Shown: one piece after another, positions 7,079 to 17,003 of the stretch
How positions within the stretch are numbered: position 1 is the stretch's first letter
How the letters are laid out: each line of letters starts with the position of its first letter
NCBI GenBank assembly: GCA_002387845.1
Contig: DGLB01000002.1
Coordinates: 114,545 to 142,391, forward strand
DNA: 27,847 bases
Source: Stenotrophomonas maltophilia
GTDB lineage: Bacteria; Pseudomonadota; Gammaproteobacteria; Xanthomonadales; Xanthomonadaceae
Direction: 5' to 3'
The notes under the pieces: generated by a model
What the model saw: only the letters and a program-made list of their open reading frames with translations
The model's database searches: none
What the model was told of the DNA's origin: nothing
Program-made: the position numbers and the translations under genes

Positions 7079-7855
7079 GTGCGTACTGTCCACGCGCTTC
7101 GTTACATCACCCCGCTTCGCGAAGGGGGTTCCCTGCCCGCCGTGGTCGAGACCGACGACGAAGGCATGGTGGTGCTCAAATTCCGCGGGGCCGGCCAAGG
7201 CTCGAAGGCGCTGATCGCCGAGCTGATCGCCGGCGAACTGGCCCGAACGCTGGGCCTGCCGATTCCCGAGATCGTGTTCGTGGAGCTGGACCGCGAGTTC
7301 GCCCGCACCGAGCCCGACCCGGAAATCCAGGACCTGATCCGCGCCAGCGAGGGCCTGAACCTGGGCAGCGATTACCTGCCCGGCGCGATCAACTACGACC
7401 CGGCGGCGATGCCGGTGGATGCCGAGCTGGCTTCGCGCATCGTCTGGTTCGATGCCTTCACCAGCAATGTGGATCGGACCGCGCGCAATCCCAACCTGAT
7501 GGTGTGGCACCGCAAGCTGTATCTGATCGACCACGGCGCAGCGATGTACTTCCATCACGATTGGGCCAATGCGGGCGACGCCTGCGAGAAGCCGTTCGCA
7601 CTGATTCGTGACCACGTGTTGCTGCCGTTTGCCACCCGCATAGCCGAGGTGGATGATGCGCTGGCCGCATTGATGACCGATGCGGAGATCGAGCGGATCG
7701 TGGCGCTGGTGCCGGACAGCTGGCTGGTGGACGAGCCGTTCTTCGACAGCCCGGCGGCGTACCGCCAGGGTTACATCGACTATCTGAAACGCCGGCTGCG
7801 TGCACGCGCCGCGTTCGTCCAGGAGGCCGTCCGTGCCCACGCTGCACACGTATGA
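7079..7855 (+). CDS. HipA-like kinase-fold protein (HipA_2 type)
   Basis: A 258-residue protein with a minimal HipA-like kinase fold. LKFRGAGQGSKALIAELIAG (about 32-51) is the nucleotide-binding and Lys region. NVDRTARNPN holds the catalytic-loop residues Asp132 and Asn137, and LIDHG holds Asp151, the metal-binding Asp equivalent to DFG. It lacks the N-terminal subdomain of true HipA toxins, and no HipB-like HTH gene adjoins it. The start is taken as GTG at 7079; its ribosome site is weak and nearby ATGs are out of frame. It overlaps the DUF3037 gene by 23 bp, a pairing I recall as recurrent. Whether it is a toxin, a housekeeping kinase or something else is unknown. Confidence 0.85.
   Translation: MRTVHALRYITPLREGGSLPAVVETDDEGMVVLKFRGAGQGSKALIAELIAGELARTLGLPIPEIVFVELDREFARTEPDPEIQDLIRASEGLNLGSDYLPGAINYDPAAMPVDAELASRIVWFDAFTSNVDRTARNPNLMVWHRKLYLIDHGAAMYFHHDWANAGDACEKPFALIRDHVLLPFATRIAEVDDALAALMTDAEIERIVALVPDSWLVDEPFFDSPAAYRQGYIDYLKRRLRARAAFVQEAVRAHAAHV
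7821..7826 (+). promoter_or_regulatory. Ribosome binding site of the DUF3037 gene
   Basis: AGGAGG, inside the end of the kinase gene, lies six bases before the GTG at 7833. It sets that GTG as the start instead of the upstream ATG-type codon in the same frame. Confidence 0.75.
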
Positions 7856-8228
7856 CTATGCGGTGATCCGCGTGGTGCCGCGGGTCGAGCGCGAAGAGTT
7901 CATCAACGTCGGGGTGATCGTATCCTGCCCGGGCGCGCGCCACCTGCAGGCGGCGATCGAGATCGATGTGGCGCGGATGCAGGCGTTTGCGCCGGGGTTG
8001 GATCTGGAGGCGTTGCAGCCGTGGCTGGACGCGATCGTGGCGATCTGCCGAGGTGATGCAGGTGCGGGACCGATTGCGCAGTTGCCGGCGCGGGCGCGTT
8101 TCCATTTCCTGACCGCCAAGCGCAGTTCGATCGTGCAGATGTCCAGCACGCATGTGGGCCGCACCGCCGACCCGGAAGGCGTGGTGGAGCATCTGATGCG
8201 GAAGATGGTGCGCGTGCCTGCAGCATGA
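7833..8228 (+). CDS. DUF3037 domain-containing protein
   Basis: A 131-residue protein with the DUF3037 pattern: TYDYAVIRVVPRVEREEFINVGVIV at the start (about residues 5-29), RARFHFLTAKRSSIVQ in the middle (about 87-102), and a C-terminal helix with VVEHLMRKMV. It begins at GTG 7833, shown by a perfect AGGAGG site. It overlaps the 3' end of the HipA-like kinase gene, so both should be made from one mRNA, probably by translational coupling. No biochemical role is known to me. Its constant partner suggests it acts on or with the kinase. Confidence 0.85.
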   Translation: MPTLHTYDYAVIRVVPRVEREEFINVGVIVSCPGARHLQAAIEIDVARMQAFAPGLDLEALQPWLDAIVAICRGDAGAGPIAQLPARARFHFLTAKRSSIVQMSSTHVGRTADPEGVVEHLMRKMVRVPAA

Positions 8229-8281
8229 CGTTGGGCGCAATGGAACGCGCCAAATCGCCCGGCACCACGGAACGCGTCTTC

Positions 8282-8401
8282 GTAGAGCCGGGCTTGCCCG
8301 GCTGCCGTTGGCGGAAATGGCAACCCCGTAGAGCCGGGCTTGCCCGGCTGCCGTTGGCGGAAGGTGTGATGCGAAGAGCAGCCGGGCAAGCCCGGCTCTA
8401 C
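8282..8401. repeat. REP/SMAG cluster 3: three elements (8282-8305 +, 8328-8351 +, 8378-8401 -)
   Basis: Three copies of the GTAGAGCCGGGC hairpin element between the DUF3037 gene and the 3' end of the RAYT gene. The last two are inverted and span exactly 74 bp with a 26-base spacer. The first two carry the CGTTGGCG tail and the last the CTCTTCGC tail. Confidence 0.92.
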
Positions 8402-8405
8402 GGCA

Positions 8406-8473
8406 TTCGTCAGGCCGTGATGCCGGAGAGCGAGCGGCGTTCGTCAGGCCGTCATGCCGGAGAGCGACCAGCG
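8406..8473. repeat. 34-bp tandem duplication at the 3' end of the RAYT gene
   Basis: Units 8406-8439 and 8440-8473 agree at 31 of 34 positions. The unit nearer the gene encodes its last residues (SLSGMTA and stop). The outer unit is a second, noncoding copy that would read SLSGITA and stop. The outer unit nearly abuts the REP at 8401. Confidence 0.85.
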
Positions 8474-8908
8474 GCACCAGGCGAATGGGTATTCCTCCAG
8501 ACGGGTCGCCAGACCCGCGCGGACCGGGTTGGCCATGATGTACAGCGCCTCCGTTCGGAACTGGCGTTCGTCACGCTGCTGCTGATCGTAATAGCCGGGT
8601 TGCCAGATGGCCCCCTGGCTACCGGTGCGCTGGTTGATCGCCCGGGCAGCGTGTGACTTCATCATGCGCACCACCGTGGAAAGCGAGGTGTCGCGCAGGA
8701 AGAACATCCAGTGCAGGTGATCGGGCATGACCACCCAGGCAAGCGTTTCCGTACGTCCTTCGTGATCTGAGCACTTGAGCCAGCTGATCAGTTCGCGGGC
8801 GTTCTCCGGACATTCGAAGATTCTGGCGCGCCTGGCCGTCACCGTGGTGATGACGTAGCAGTTGCCGATGTTGGAAGTTCTTCCACGCTGGAGTGAGGGG
8901 CTGGCCAT
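8444..8908 (-). CDS. REP-associated tyrosine transposase (RAYT, Y1/IS200-like fold)
   Basis: A protein of about 154 residues from the ATG at 8908. It has the Y1 single-strand transposase core: GNCYVITTVTARR at the start, MPDHLHWMF with the metal-ligand His64 and His66 (HUH-type), WQPGYYDQ with the catalytic-tyrosine candidates Tyr106/Tyr107, and YIMANPVRAGL, typical of RAYT proteins. RAYTs are thought to process REP hairpins, nicking near the GTAG head, and to have spread them through the genome. The gene is flanked on both sides by REP clusters, as expected. No Shine-Dalgarno is evident at 8908, and the open frame extends to 9028 into the REP cluster, so the start is uncertain. No frameshift is seen. 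Confidence 0.92.
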   Translation of the reverse strand: MASPSLQRGRTSNIGNCYVITTVTARRARIFECPENARELISWLKCSDHEGRTETLAWVVMPDHLHWMFFLRDTSLSTVVRMMKSHAARAINQRTGSQGAIWQPGYYDQQQRDERQFRTEALYIMANPVRAGLATRLEEYPFAWCRWSLSGMTA

Positions 8909-8988
8909 GCAGACAGCATGGCGACGTGGCTGCGTGGCCGCGTTCGGGGTGTTGCGGATCGCCACGTAGGGATGCTCCGCGTGGTCAT

Positions 8989-9107
8989 GTAGAGCCGGGC
9001 TTGCCCGGCTGACGTTGGCGGACGGCATGACGCGAAGAGCAGCCGGGCAAGCCCGGCTCTACGAGGTTGGGCTCCTGCTGACGGCAGCCGGGCAAGCCCG
9101 GCTCTAC
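8989..9107. repeat. REP/SMAG cluster 4: three elements (8989-9012 +, 9039-9062 -, 9084-9107 -)
   Basis: Three copies of the GTAGAGCCGGGC element just upstream of the RAYT gene, within the roughly 300-bp gap 8909-9209. The first two are inverted and span exactly 74 bp with a 26-base spacer. The first has a single change at its end (CTGA for CTGC). The rest of the gap shows no gene; part of it must hold the promoters of the RAYT and aldo/keto reductase genes. Confidence 0.92.
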
Positions 9108-9199
9108 GGGTTGCGCGTCACGGAGTGCTTCCACTGCGTTTACATGGGGGCCGTTATGGTGGAGCAGCCGTGCAAGACATCCGCCCGCCATCCCCCACC

Positions 9200-9203
9200 G
9201 GAG
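9200..9203 (+). promoter_or_regulatory. Ribosome binding site of the aldo/keto reductase gene
   Basis: GGAG lies six bases before the GTG at 9210, which starts a clean twin-arginine signal peptide. Upstream in-frame codons run into the REP cluster and lack such a site. Confidence 0.65.
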
Positions 9204-9209
9204 ACTGAC

Positions 9210-10358
9210 GTGACCTCACGACGCCACTTCCTTACCCTCGCTGCGGCCGGTGCCGCCCTTGCTGCTGCGTCACCGTTGCTGGCGCAGACCTCCCCTGCCC
9301 CGGGCAGCGTGCTGCCCACGCGGGGCACGCCGCGCGCCAACACGGCGCTGGCCACCAATGCGCCTCGCCCGGGGGGTCGCTACCGTCCGCTGACCCGGCT
9401 GGGGCTGGGTGGCGCACCGCTCGGGGGCAGTCTGGCTCCCACCACCGACGAGGCCGCGCACGCAACGATGGCCGCGGCCTGGGCGGCCGGCGTGCGCACG
9501 TTTGATACGTCACCGTGGTACGGATTGGGATTGAGCGAACGGCGCATGGGTCGTGAACTGCACAACCACCCGGCCACCGACTACACGCTGTCCAGCAAGA
9601 CCGGACGCCTGCTCACCGGCACTGCGGGTCCGCTGCAGAAAACCAACTGGCATGACCCGGCCCCGTTCCGCTATGCCTACGACTATTCCGCCGCCGGCAC
9701 GCGGCGCTCGGTGGAAGACAGTCTCAACCGGCTCGGGGTATCGCAGCTGGATATCGTACTGATCCACGATCTGTCGCCGGAAAACAAAGACCTGGGGATG
9801 CCGTGGGAGCAGCGCTTTGCCGAAGCACTGAAAGGCGCGATGCCCGAACTCACGCGCATGCGCGAGGAAGGCTTGATCAAGGCCTGGGGCTTTGGTGTGA
9901 ACCGACCGCAGCCGGCGTTGCGCGCGGTAGCCGAGGCCGATCCGGACATCATGCTGCTGGCCTGCCAGTACTCGATCCTGGATCACGAAGCGACCTTGCG
10001 TGACACCTTCCCGAAGCTGGCTGAAAAAGGCGTCTCGGTGATGGTCGGGTCGCCGCTGCTGGCGGGGTATCTGACCGGACGCGAGCGCTATCTGTATGGC
10101 AGCCCGATTCCGGAGTGGGCACCGGCCAAGCGCGCGAAGATCGCGGCGGTGTGCGAGCGCCACGGCATTGATCTGCGTACGGCGGCGCTGCAGTTTGCCG
10201 ATGCACCGGAGGTAGTGTCGTCGATCATTCCGGGCGCGCGTACGCCGGAACAGGTGCGGGCAAACGTGGCGTCGATGGGCATCGCGATTCCGGCCGATTT
10301 CTGGGCGGAGTTGAAGCAGGAAAAGTTGATCGCTTCGGATGCGCCGGTGCCGAGGTAA
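9210..10358 (+). CDS. Aldo/keto reductase with twin-arginine signal peptide
   Basis: A 382-residue NAD(P)H-dependent oxidoreductase of the aldo/keto reductase fold. The N-terminus from the GTG start, SRRHFLTLAAAGAALAAA, is a Tat signal ending near LLAQ, so the folded, cofactor-loaded enzyme is probably sent to the periplasm. The catalytic tetrad is visible: Asp99 and Tyr104 in FDTSPWYG, Lys130 in SSKTG, His186 in LIHDL. VSSIIPGARTPEQVRAN near the end is the usual cofactor-binding tail. Overall it most resembles D-threo-aldose 1-dehydrogenase (fucose dehydrogenase)/pyridoxal dehydrogenase-type members, but the substrate is not certain. It lies alone between REP clusters; its TAA ends five bases before the next REP. 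Confidence 0.88.
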   Translation: MTSRRHFLTLAAAGAALAAASPLLAQTSPAPGSVLPTRGTPRANTALATNAPRPGGRYRPLTRLGLGGAPLGGSLAPTTDEAAHATMAAAWAAGVRTFDTSPWYGLGLSERRMGRELHNHPATDYTLSSKTGRLLTGTAGPLQKTNWHDPAPFRYAYDYSAAGTRRSVEDSLNRLGVSQLDIVLIHDLSPENKDLGMPWEQRFAEALKGAMPELTRMREEGLIKAWGFGVNRPQPALRAVAEADPDIMLLACQYSILDHEATLRDTFPKLAEKGVSVMVGSPLLAGYLTGRERYLYGSPIPEWAPAKRAKIAAVCERHGIDLRTAALQFADAPEVVSSIIPGARTPEQVRANVASMGIAIPADFWAELKQEKLIASDAPVPR

Positions 10359-10363
10359 ACGAC

Positions 10364-10437
10364 GTAGAGCCGGGCTTGCCCGGCTGCCGTTGGCGGATGC
10401 GGTGACGCGAAGAGCAGCCGGGCAAGCCCGGCTCTAC
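10364..10437. repeat. REP/SMAG cluster 5: one inverted pair (10364-10387 +, 10414-10437 -)
   Basis: Two inverted copies of the GTAGAGCCGGGC element spanning exactly 74 bp with a 26-base spacer, in the gap between convergent aldo/keto reductase and quinoprotein genes. CGTTGGCG tail on the left copy, CTCTTCGC tail on the right. It could serve as a transcript end for both genes, though no T-run follows. Confidence 0.92.
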
Positions 10438-10476
10438 GGGGACAGATTGCGGCGAAGAGCAGTCAGGGAGTCGGCG

Positions 10477-12879
10477 TCATTGGGGCAGCGCGTAGGCCAT
10501 CACGTAATCGCCACGTGGTGTGCCCAGTGCATGGTGTCCTGCGGCCACGATGACCACGTACTGCCGCCCACCCTGCTGGTAGACCATCGGCGTGGCTTGC
10601 CCACCTGCAGGCAACCCGGCACGCCACACCTCTTTTCCGGTTTTCAGGTCAATCGCGCGCAGCAGGTCATCGTTGGCGGCGGCAATGAAGATCAGCCCGC
10701 CGGCAGTGACGACGGCCCCGCCCGCATTGGGCGCACCGATCTCGATCGGCAGGTGCGAACGCAGTCCAAACGGCCCGATCCCTCGCGCGCTTCCGAACGG
10801 GCGCTCCCACAGCACCGCACCGCTGCGCAGTTCGACCGCACGCAATCCACCATAGGGCGGCTGCTTGCACGACAACCCGGTGAACAACAGACGCCAACCG
10901 GCGTTGCTGCGCCAGTCGCCCCCTGCAGACGCCTGCGCACCGGCACCCGAGAACGGCGCGCCGCTCAGCCAACCGGCCAGCCCGCTATCGGCGTGCGCCC
11001 CCTTTCGAAGGTAATCCGGCAGATCGGTGTAGTTCGATACGATCACGCCGTGGCGGGGGTCGACCGCCACCCCACCCCAGTCCACGCCGCCATGCTGGCC
11101 TGGATACGCGATGCGTGTATGCGTATCTGGCTGGGCGGCACGCCTGAACTGGATGCGGCAGACCAGCTGGTCAAGCGGCGTCAGGCCCCACATGTCGCGC
11201 TCGTCGAGCGTGTTCGGACGCGCCTGTGAGGGCGTTGCCGTGACCGCCGGCGGATCAAGCCGCTCACCCGTGCGCCGGTCCAGCACGTACAGATCACCCT
11301 GCCGCGTCGGCAACACCAGTGCAGGGACCTTGCCGGCGGCCGTGGGATAGTCCACCAGCGAGGCCTGGGCCACAAGGTCGTCGTTCCAGGCATCGCCCGG
11401 CAGCGCCTGCAGGGTCCAGGCCGGTTTGCCGGTGGTGGCGTCCAGCGCCACCAGCGACGTCGCCATGCGTGCGCTGCCTTCAGTGGCTGCGGCATCGCCC
11501 AGCGGCAGATACACCAGCCCCAGCTGCTCGTCGCTGGTGGCCGTGGCCAGCAGTCGCGGCGTGCCGGGTGTGTAGGTCTTGCCCTGCGGTGGGCGGGTGG
11601 TACGTTCCGGGTCCCCGAGATCCCATGCCCAGCGCAGCTTGCCGCTCTGCGCATCGAAGGCCTGGATCACGCCCGAGGGCGCGCTGCCGTCTGCCCGCTG
11701 CAGCCCTTGATGACCGGTGATGATCAGCCCGCGGGTAATGGTGGGTGGCGCGATGATGGCAACCTGCCCAGGCAGCACCTCGCCCATGCCCAGGGTGATG
11801 TCGATCTGGCCGTTGTTGCCGAACTGCGCACAGGGCCGACCACTGGCGGCGTCCACCGCCACCAGCCGGCCGTCCAGCGTGCCTTCGATGATGCGGGCGG
11901 CGCACGGCGCACGGTTGGAGGTGCTGACGACACCACCGTCCTCGGCAGGCAGTGCCACCGGCACCGCCAGATCGGCGGCCACGTCGGACAACAGCGGATC
12001 GACCTGTGGTGCGGCGGGCACCTCGTAGTAGGCCACGCCGCGGCACGCCGTTGTCGATGGAATGGCGGTGTCACGCACCTTCGGGTCGAACCGCCAGCGC
12101 AGCGCGCCGGTGGCGGCGTCCAGCGCGATCAGCTGATTGCGCGCACTGCACAGATACAACGTGTCGCCGACCTTCAAGGGCGTGGTCTCCGCGCCCCAGC
12201 GCCTGCGTGGCCGATCACCGGTGCGGAACTCCCATGCCGGGGCAAGCTGGCTGACATTGGCCGGCGTGATCTGCTGCAGCGGTGAGTAACGGGTACCGGC
12301 GTTGCTGCGGCCCCACGCGGTCCAGTCGGCGGCGGCCGGGTCGTCAGCGGGTTGTGCACTCACCTCCCGGGTGGGGGCCAGGCCGGCACTGGGCGCGGCC
12401 TCGGGAAACGCCTTGTCACCGCTCGTTCCACCGTGGGACGCGAACGCCAGCCCCACCAGCAGTATCAGCCCCAATCCAAGCACTCCGGCCGCCGTGCGGG
12501 ACGCCCGGCGTGGGACGGGATCGCGCAGCGTGGGCAGCAACAGGGCAAGCACGAACGCGAGCACGGCGAATGCGCCGATGCGTGGCAGCCAGCGCCAATA
12601 GTCGCTGCCCGATTCCCAGGCGGTCCAGAACAAGGTCGCGATGAACACGGCGAAGAACAGCCAGGCTCCGAGGCTGCGGTTGGTCCAGAGCAGCACGCCA
12701 CTGACCAGCAGGCCCAGGCCCGCCATCGCGTAGTAGGCGGAACCGCCGAGCTGGAACAACCATATGCCGAGGCTGCCCAGAACCACGCCGAGCAGGATGA
12801 ACAGCAACGACAGCACCGTGACCAGCGGATGGCGCGGCGCGGGCGGGCGGGATGTTTCGGACGGCGGTGCGGCGGACAT
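10477..12879 (-). CDS. Membrane-bound PQQ-dependent dehydrogenase, glucose/quinate/shikimate family (gcd-like)
   Basis: An 800-residue protein, close to E. coli glucose dehydrogenase (796). About five N-terminal membrane helices (residues 18-155) are followed by a periplasmic eight-bladed quinoprotein propeller: WTAWGRSNAGTRYSPL at about 186, DMWGLTPLDQLVCRIQF in the middle, and LPAGGQATPM near the C-terminus. The family oxidises sugars or cyclic polyols in the periplasm and passes electrons to ubiquinone. Against the E. coli sequence recalled from memory, the three catalytic residues differ: His262 falls at Thr276, Asp466 at Asn499 (AWNDD) and Lys493 at Arg526. It may therefore use another substrate or be inactive. 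ATG at 12879 with GGGGAG upstream. No PQQ biosynthesis gene is nearby. Confidence 0.9.
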   Translation of the reverse strand: MSAAPPSETSRPPAPRHPLVTVLSLLFILLGVVLGSLGIWLFQLGGSAYYAMAGLGLLVSGVLLWTNRSLGAWLFFAVFIATLFWTAWESGSDYWRWLPRIGAFAVLAFVLALLLPTLRDPVPRRASRTAAGVLGLGLILLVGLAFASHGGTSGDKAFPEAAPSAGLAPTREVSAQPADDPAAADWTAWGRSNAGTRYSPLQQITPANVSQLAPAWEFRTGDRPRRRWGAETTPLKVGDTLYLCSARNQLIALDAATGALRWRFDPKVRDTAIPSTTACRGVAYYEVPAAPQVDPLLSDVAADLAVPVALPAEDGGVVSTSNRAPCAARIIEGTLDGRLVAVDAASGRPCAQFGNNGQIDITLGMGEVLPGQVAIIAPPTITRGLIITGHQGLQRADGSAPSGVIQAFDAQSGKLRWAWDLGDPERTTRPPQGKTYTPGTPRLLATATSDEQLGLVYLPLGDAAATEGSARMATSLVALDATTGKPAWTLQALPGDAWNDDLVAQASLVDYPTAAGKVPALVLPTRQGDLYVLDRRTGERLDPPAVTATPSQARPNTLDERDMWGLTPLDQLVCRIQFRRAAQPDTHTRIAYPGQHGGVDWGGVAVDPRHGVIVSNYTDLPDYLRKGAHADSGLAGWLSGAPFSGAGAQASAGGDWRSNAGWRLLFTGLSCKQPPYGGLRAVELRSGAVLWERPFGSARGIGPFGLRSHLPIEIGAPNAGGAVVTAGGLIFIAAANDDLLRAIDLKTGKEVWRAGLPAGGQATPMVYQQGGRQYVVIVAAGHHALGTPRGDYVMAYALPQ

Positions 12880-13004
12880 CGGTGCTCTCCCCGGTACGGC
12901 AGAACCTTGGATCGCCGGGCCTCCCCGCCATGGCGCTCCTTGTTGGGCTTATGCCAAAAAGGGCGTGAATGTTTTGCGTTTTTTGGATTGCGCGGACGTA
13001 GAAA

Positions 13005-13035
13005 GCAAAACGCCGACCATTGGCCGGCGTTTTGC
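13005..13035 (-). terminator. Rho-independent terminator after gyrA
   Basis: An 11-bp perfect stem (GCAAAACGCCG with CGGCGTTTTGC) around a 9-base loop begins 24 bases after the gyrA stop. On the minus strand the stem ends in GTTTTGC and is followed by TTTC. The A/T-rich flanks of the stem could let it act in both directions, although no gene faces it from the left. Confidence 0.75.
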
Positions 13036-13058
13036 GTTACAGCATGCGGGGTCGAAGA

Positions 13059-15773
<2,715 letters not shown>

Positions 15774-15869
15774 TCGGGTTCCGTTGTCTGGTAGCGGTCC
15801 AGTCCGCCGCGGATGGCCTTTTCGGGGTGGCCGCGACGGAATCTCGATTAACCGATGGATGCTACCACA

Positions 15870-15904
15870 ACGGGGGTTTTTTTGCCCGGGTTTACGGGGG
15901 TTTT
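15870..15904. repeat. Two direct 11-bp repeats upstream of gyrA
   Basis: ACGGGGGTTTT occurs at 15870-15880 and at 15894-15904, a spacing of 24 bases, in the 142-bp region between mtnA and gyrA. This region must contain the gyrA promoter if gyrA is transcribed separately. Spacing of a little over two helical turns would suit a protein bound on one face. Function is not known. Confidence 0.5.
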
Positions 15905-15915
15905 ACGCGAAGAAA

Positions 15916-16983
15916 TCAGATACTTACGAACGCGGCCTGCATGTTGGCGACGGTCGGGTTCAGGATCACGCCCTTCTCGGTGACGATGGCATCGATCAGC
16001 TCGCCCGGGGTGACGTCGAACACCGGGTTCCAGGCGGCGATGCCTTCGGCCACCGTGCGGGTTCCGCCGACACCGTACAGTTCACCCGGATCGCGTTGCT
16101 CGATCTCGATCTGCGCACCGTCGGCGGTGTCCATGTCCACCGTGGACGACGGGGCCACGACCATGAACTTCACCCCGTGGTGGCGGGCGGCGATGGCCAG
16201 CTGGTAGGTGCCGATCTTGTTGGCGGTGTCGCCATTGGCGCAGATGCGGTCGGCACCGACGATGACCCACTGCACTGCACCGGTCTTCATCAGGTGCGAG
16301 GCGGCCGAATCGGCGATCAGGGTGGCATCGATGCCGTCCTGCTGCAGCTCCCACACGGTCAGGCGTGCGCCCTGCAGCCACGGCCGGGTTTCACCGGCGA
16401 ACACCTTGGCAATGCGGTGCTGGGCCATGCCGGCGCGGATCACGCCCAGTGCCGTGCCGAACCCGGCGGTGGCCAGCGAGCCGGTATTGCAGTGGGTGAG
16501 CACGCCGCTGCCGGCGTCGATCAGGCCGGCACCCAATGCGCCCATGTGGCGGTTGGCGGCCAGGTCTTCGTCGGCGATGGCCTGTGCCTCGCGCACCAGC
16601 ACGTCGCGCCAGTCACTGCCCGCGGGCTGCAGCGCGCGGCGCATGCGCGCCAGCGCCCAGGCCAGGTTGACCGCGGTGGGCCGTGACGCATTCAGACGCT
16701 GCAGCGCCGGCTCCAGCTTGGCCAGTGCATCGGCACCGCCATCGGCCTGCACCTCGCGGGCCGCCAGCACCACACCCCAGGCGGCGGCAATGCCGATCGC
16801 CGGCGCACCGCGCACGGTCAGCGCATGAATGGCGGCGGCCACCTCGTCGCTGGTCTGGCATTGCACGTGCTCCACCACGAACGGCAGCTTGCGCTGGTCC
16901 AGCAGTTGCAGGGCATCGCCGGTCCACAGGATCGGCCGGATGTGGTCGTAGCGGGCGTAGTCGATATCGGGGGATGCGTTCAT
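15916..16983 (-). CDS. mtnA: S-methyl-5-thioribose-1-phosphate isomerase
   Basis: A 355-residue enzyme of the methionine salvage pathway that converts 5-methylthioribose 1-phosphate to the ribulose form in the cytoplasm. The catalytic residues are in place: Cys165 in THCNTGSLAT and Asp245 in VGADRICANGDTANKIGTY, matching Cys160/Asp240 of the B. subtilis enzyme with a constant offset. LTVRGAPAIGIAAAWGV near residue 60 is also typical. I chose the ATG at 16983 since the family starts near there; the longer in-frame start at 17007 would add eight unlikely residues. No other methionine-salvage genes lie in the window. The DUF3011 gene ends 20 bp upstream on the same strand. Confidence 0.96.
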   Translation of the reverse strand: MNASPDIDYARYDHIRPILWTGDALQLLDQRKLPFVVEHVQCQTSDEVAAAIHALTVRGAPAIGIAAAWGVVLAAREVQADGGADALAKLEPALQRLNASRPTAVNLAWALARMRRALQPAGSDWRDVLVREAQAIADEDLAANRHMGALGAGLIDAGSGVLTHCNTGSLATAGFGTALGVIRAGMAQHRIAKVFAGETRPWLQGARLTVWELQQDGIDATLIADSAASHLMKTGAVQWVIVGADRICANGDTANKIGTYQLAIAARHHGVKFMVVAPSSTVDMDTADGAQIEIEQRDPGELYGVGGTRTVAEGIAAWNPVFDVTPGELIDAIVTEKGVILNPTVANMQAAFVSI

Positions 16984-17003
16984 GCCCCCATTGTAACGCC
17001 GGC

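Noticed and set aside
8908..9028. Forty-residue N-terminal extension of the RAYT protein
   Set aside because: The extension is encoded by the REP cluster and its flank, and does not resemble the family; the start at 8908 fits better.
8282..9107. CRISPR-like spacing of short repeats
   Set aside because: Copies are palindromic, occur in both orientations and sit at irregular spacing outside the 74-bp pairs; there are no unique spacers of even length and no cas genes.
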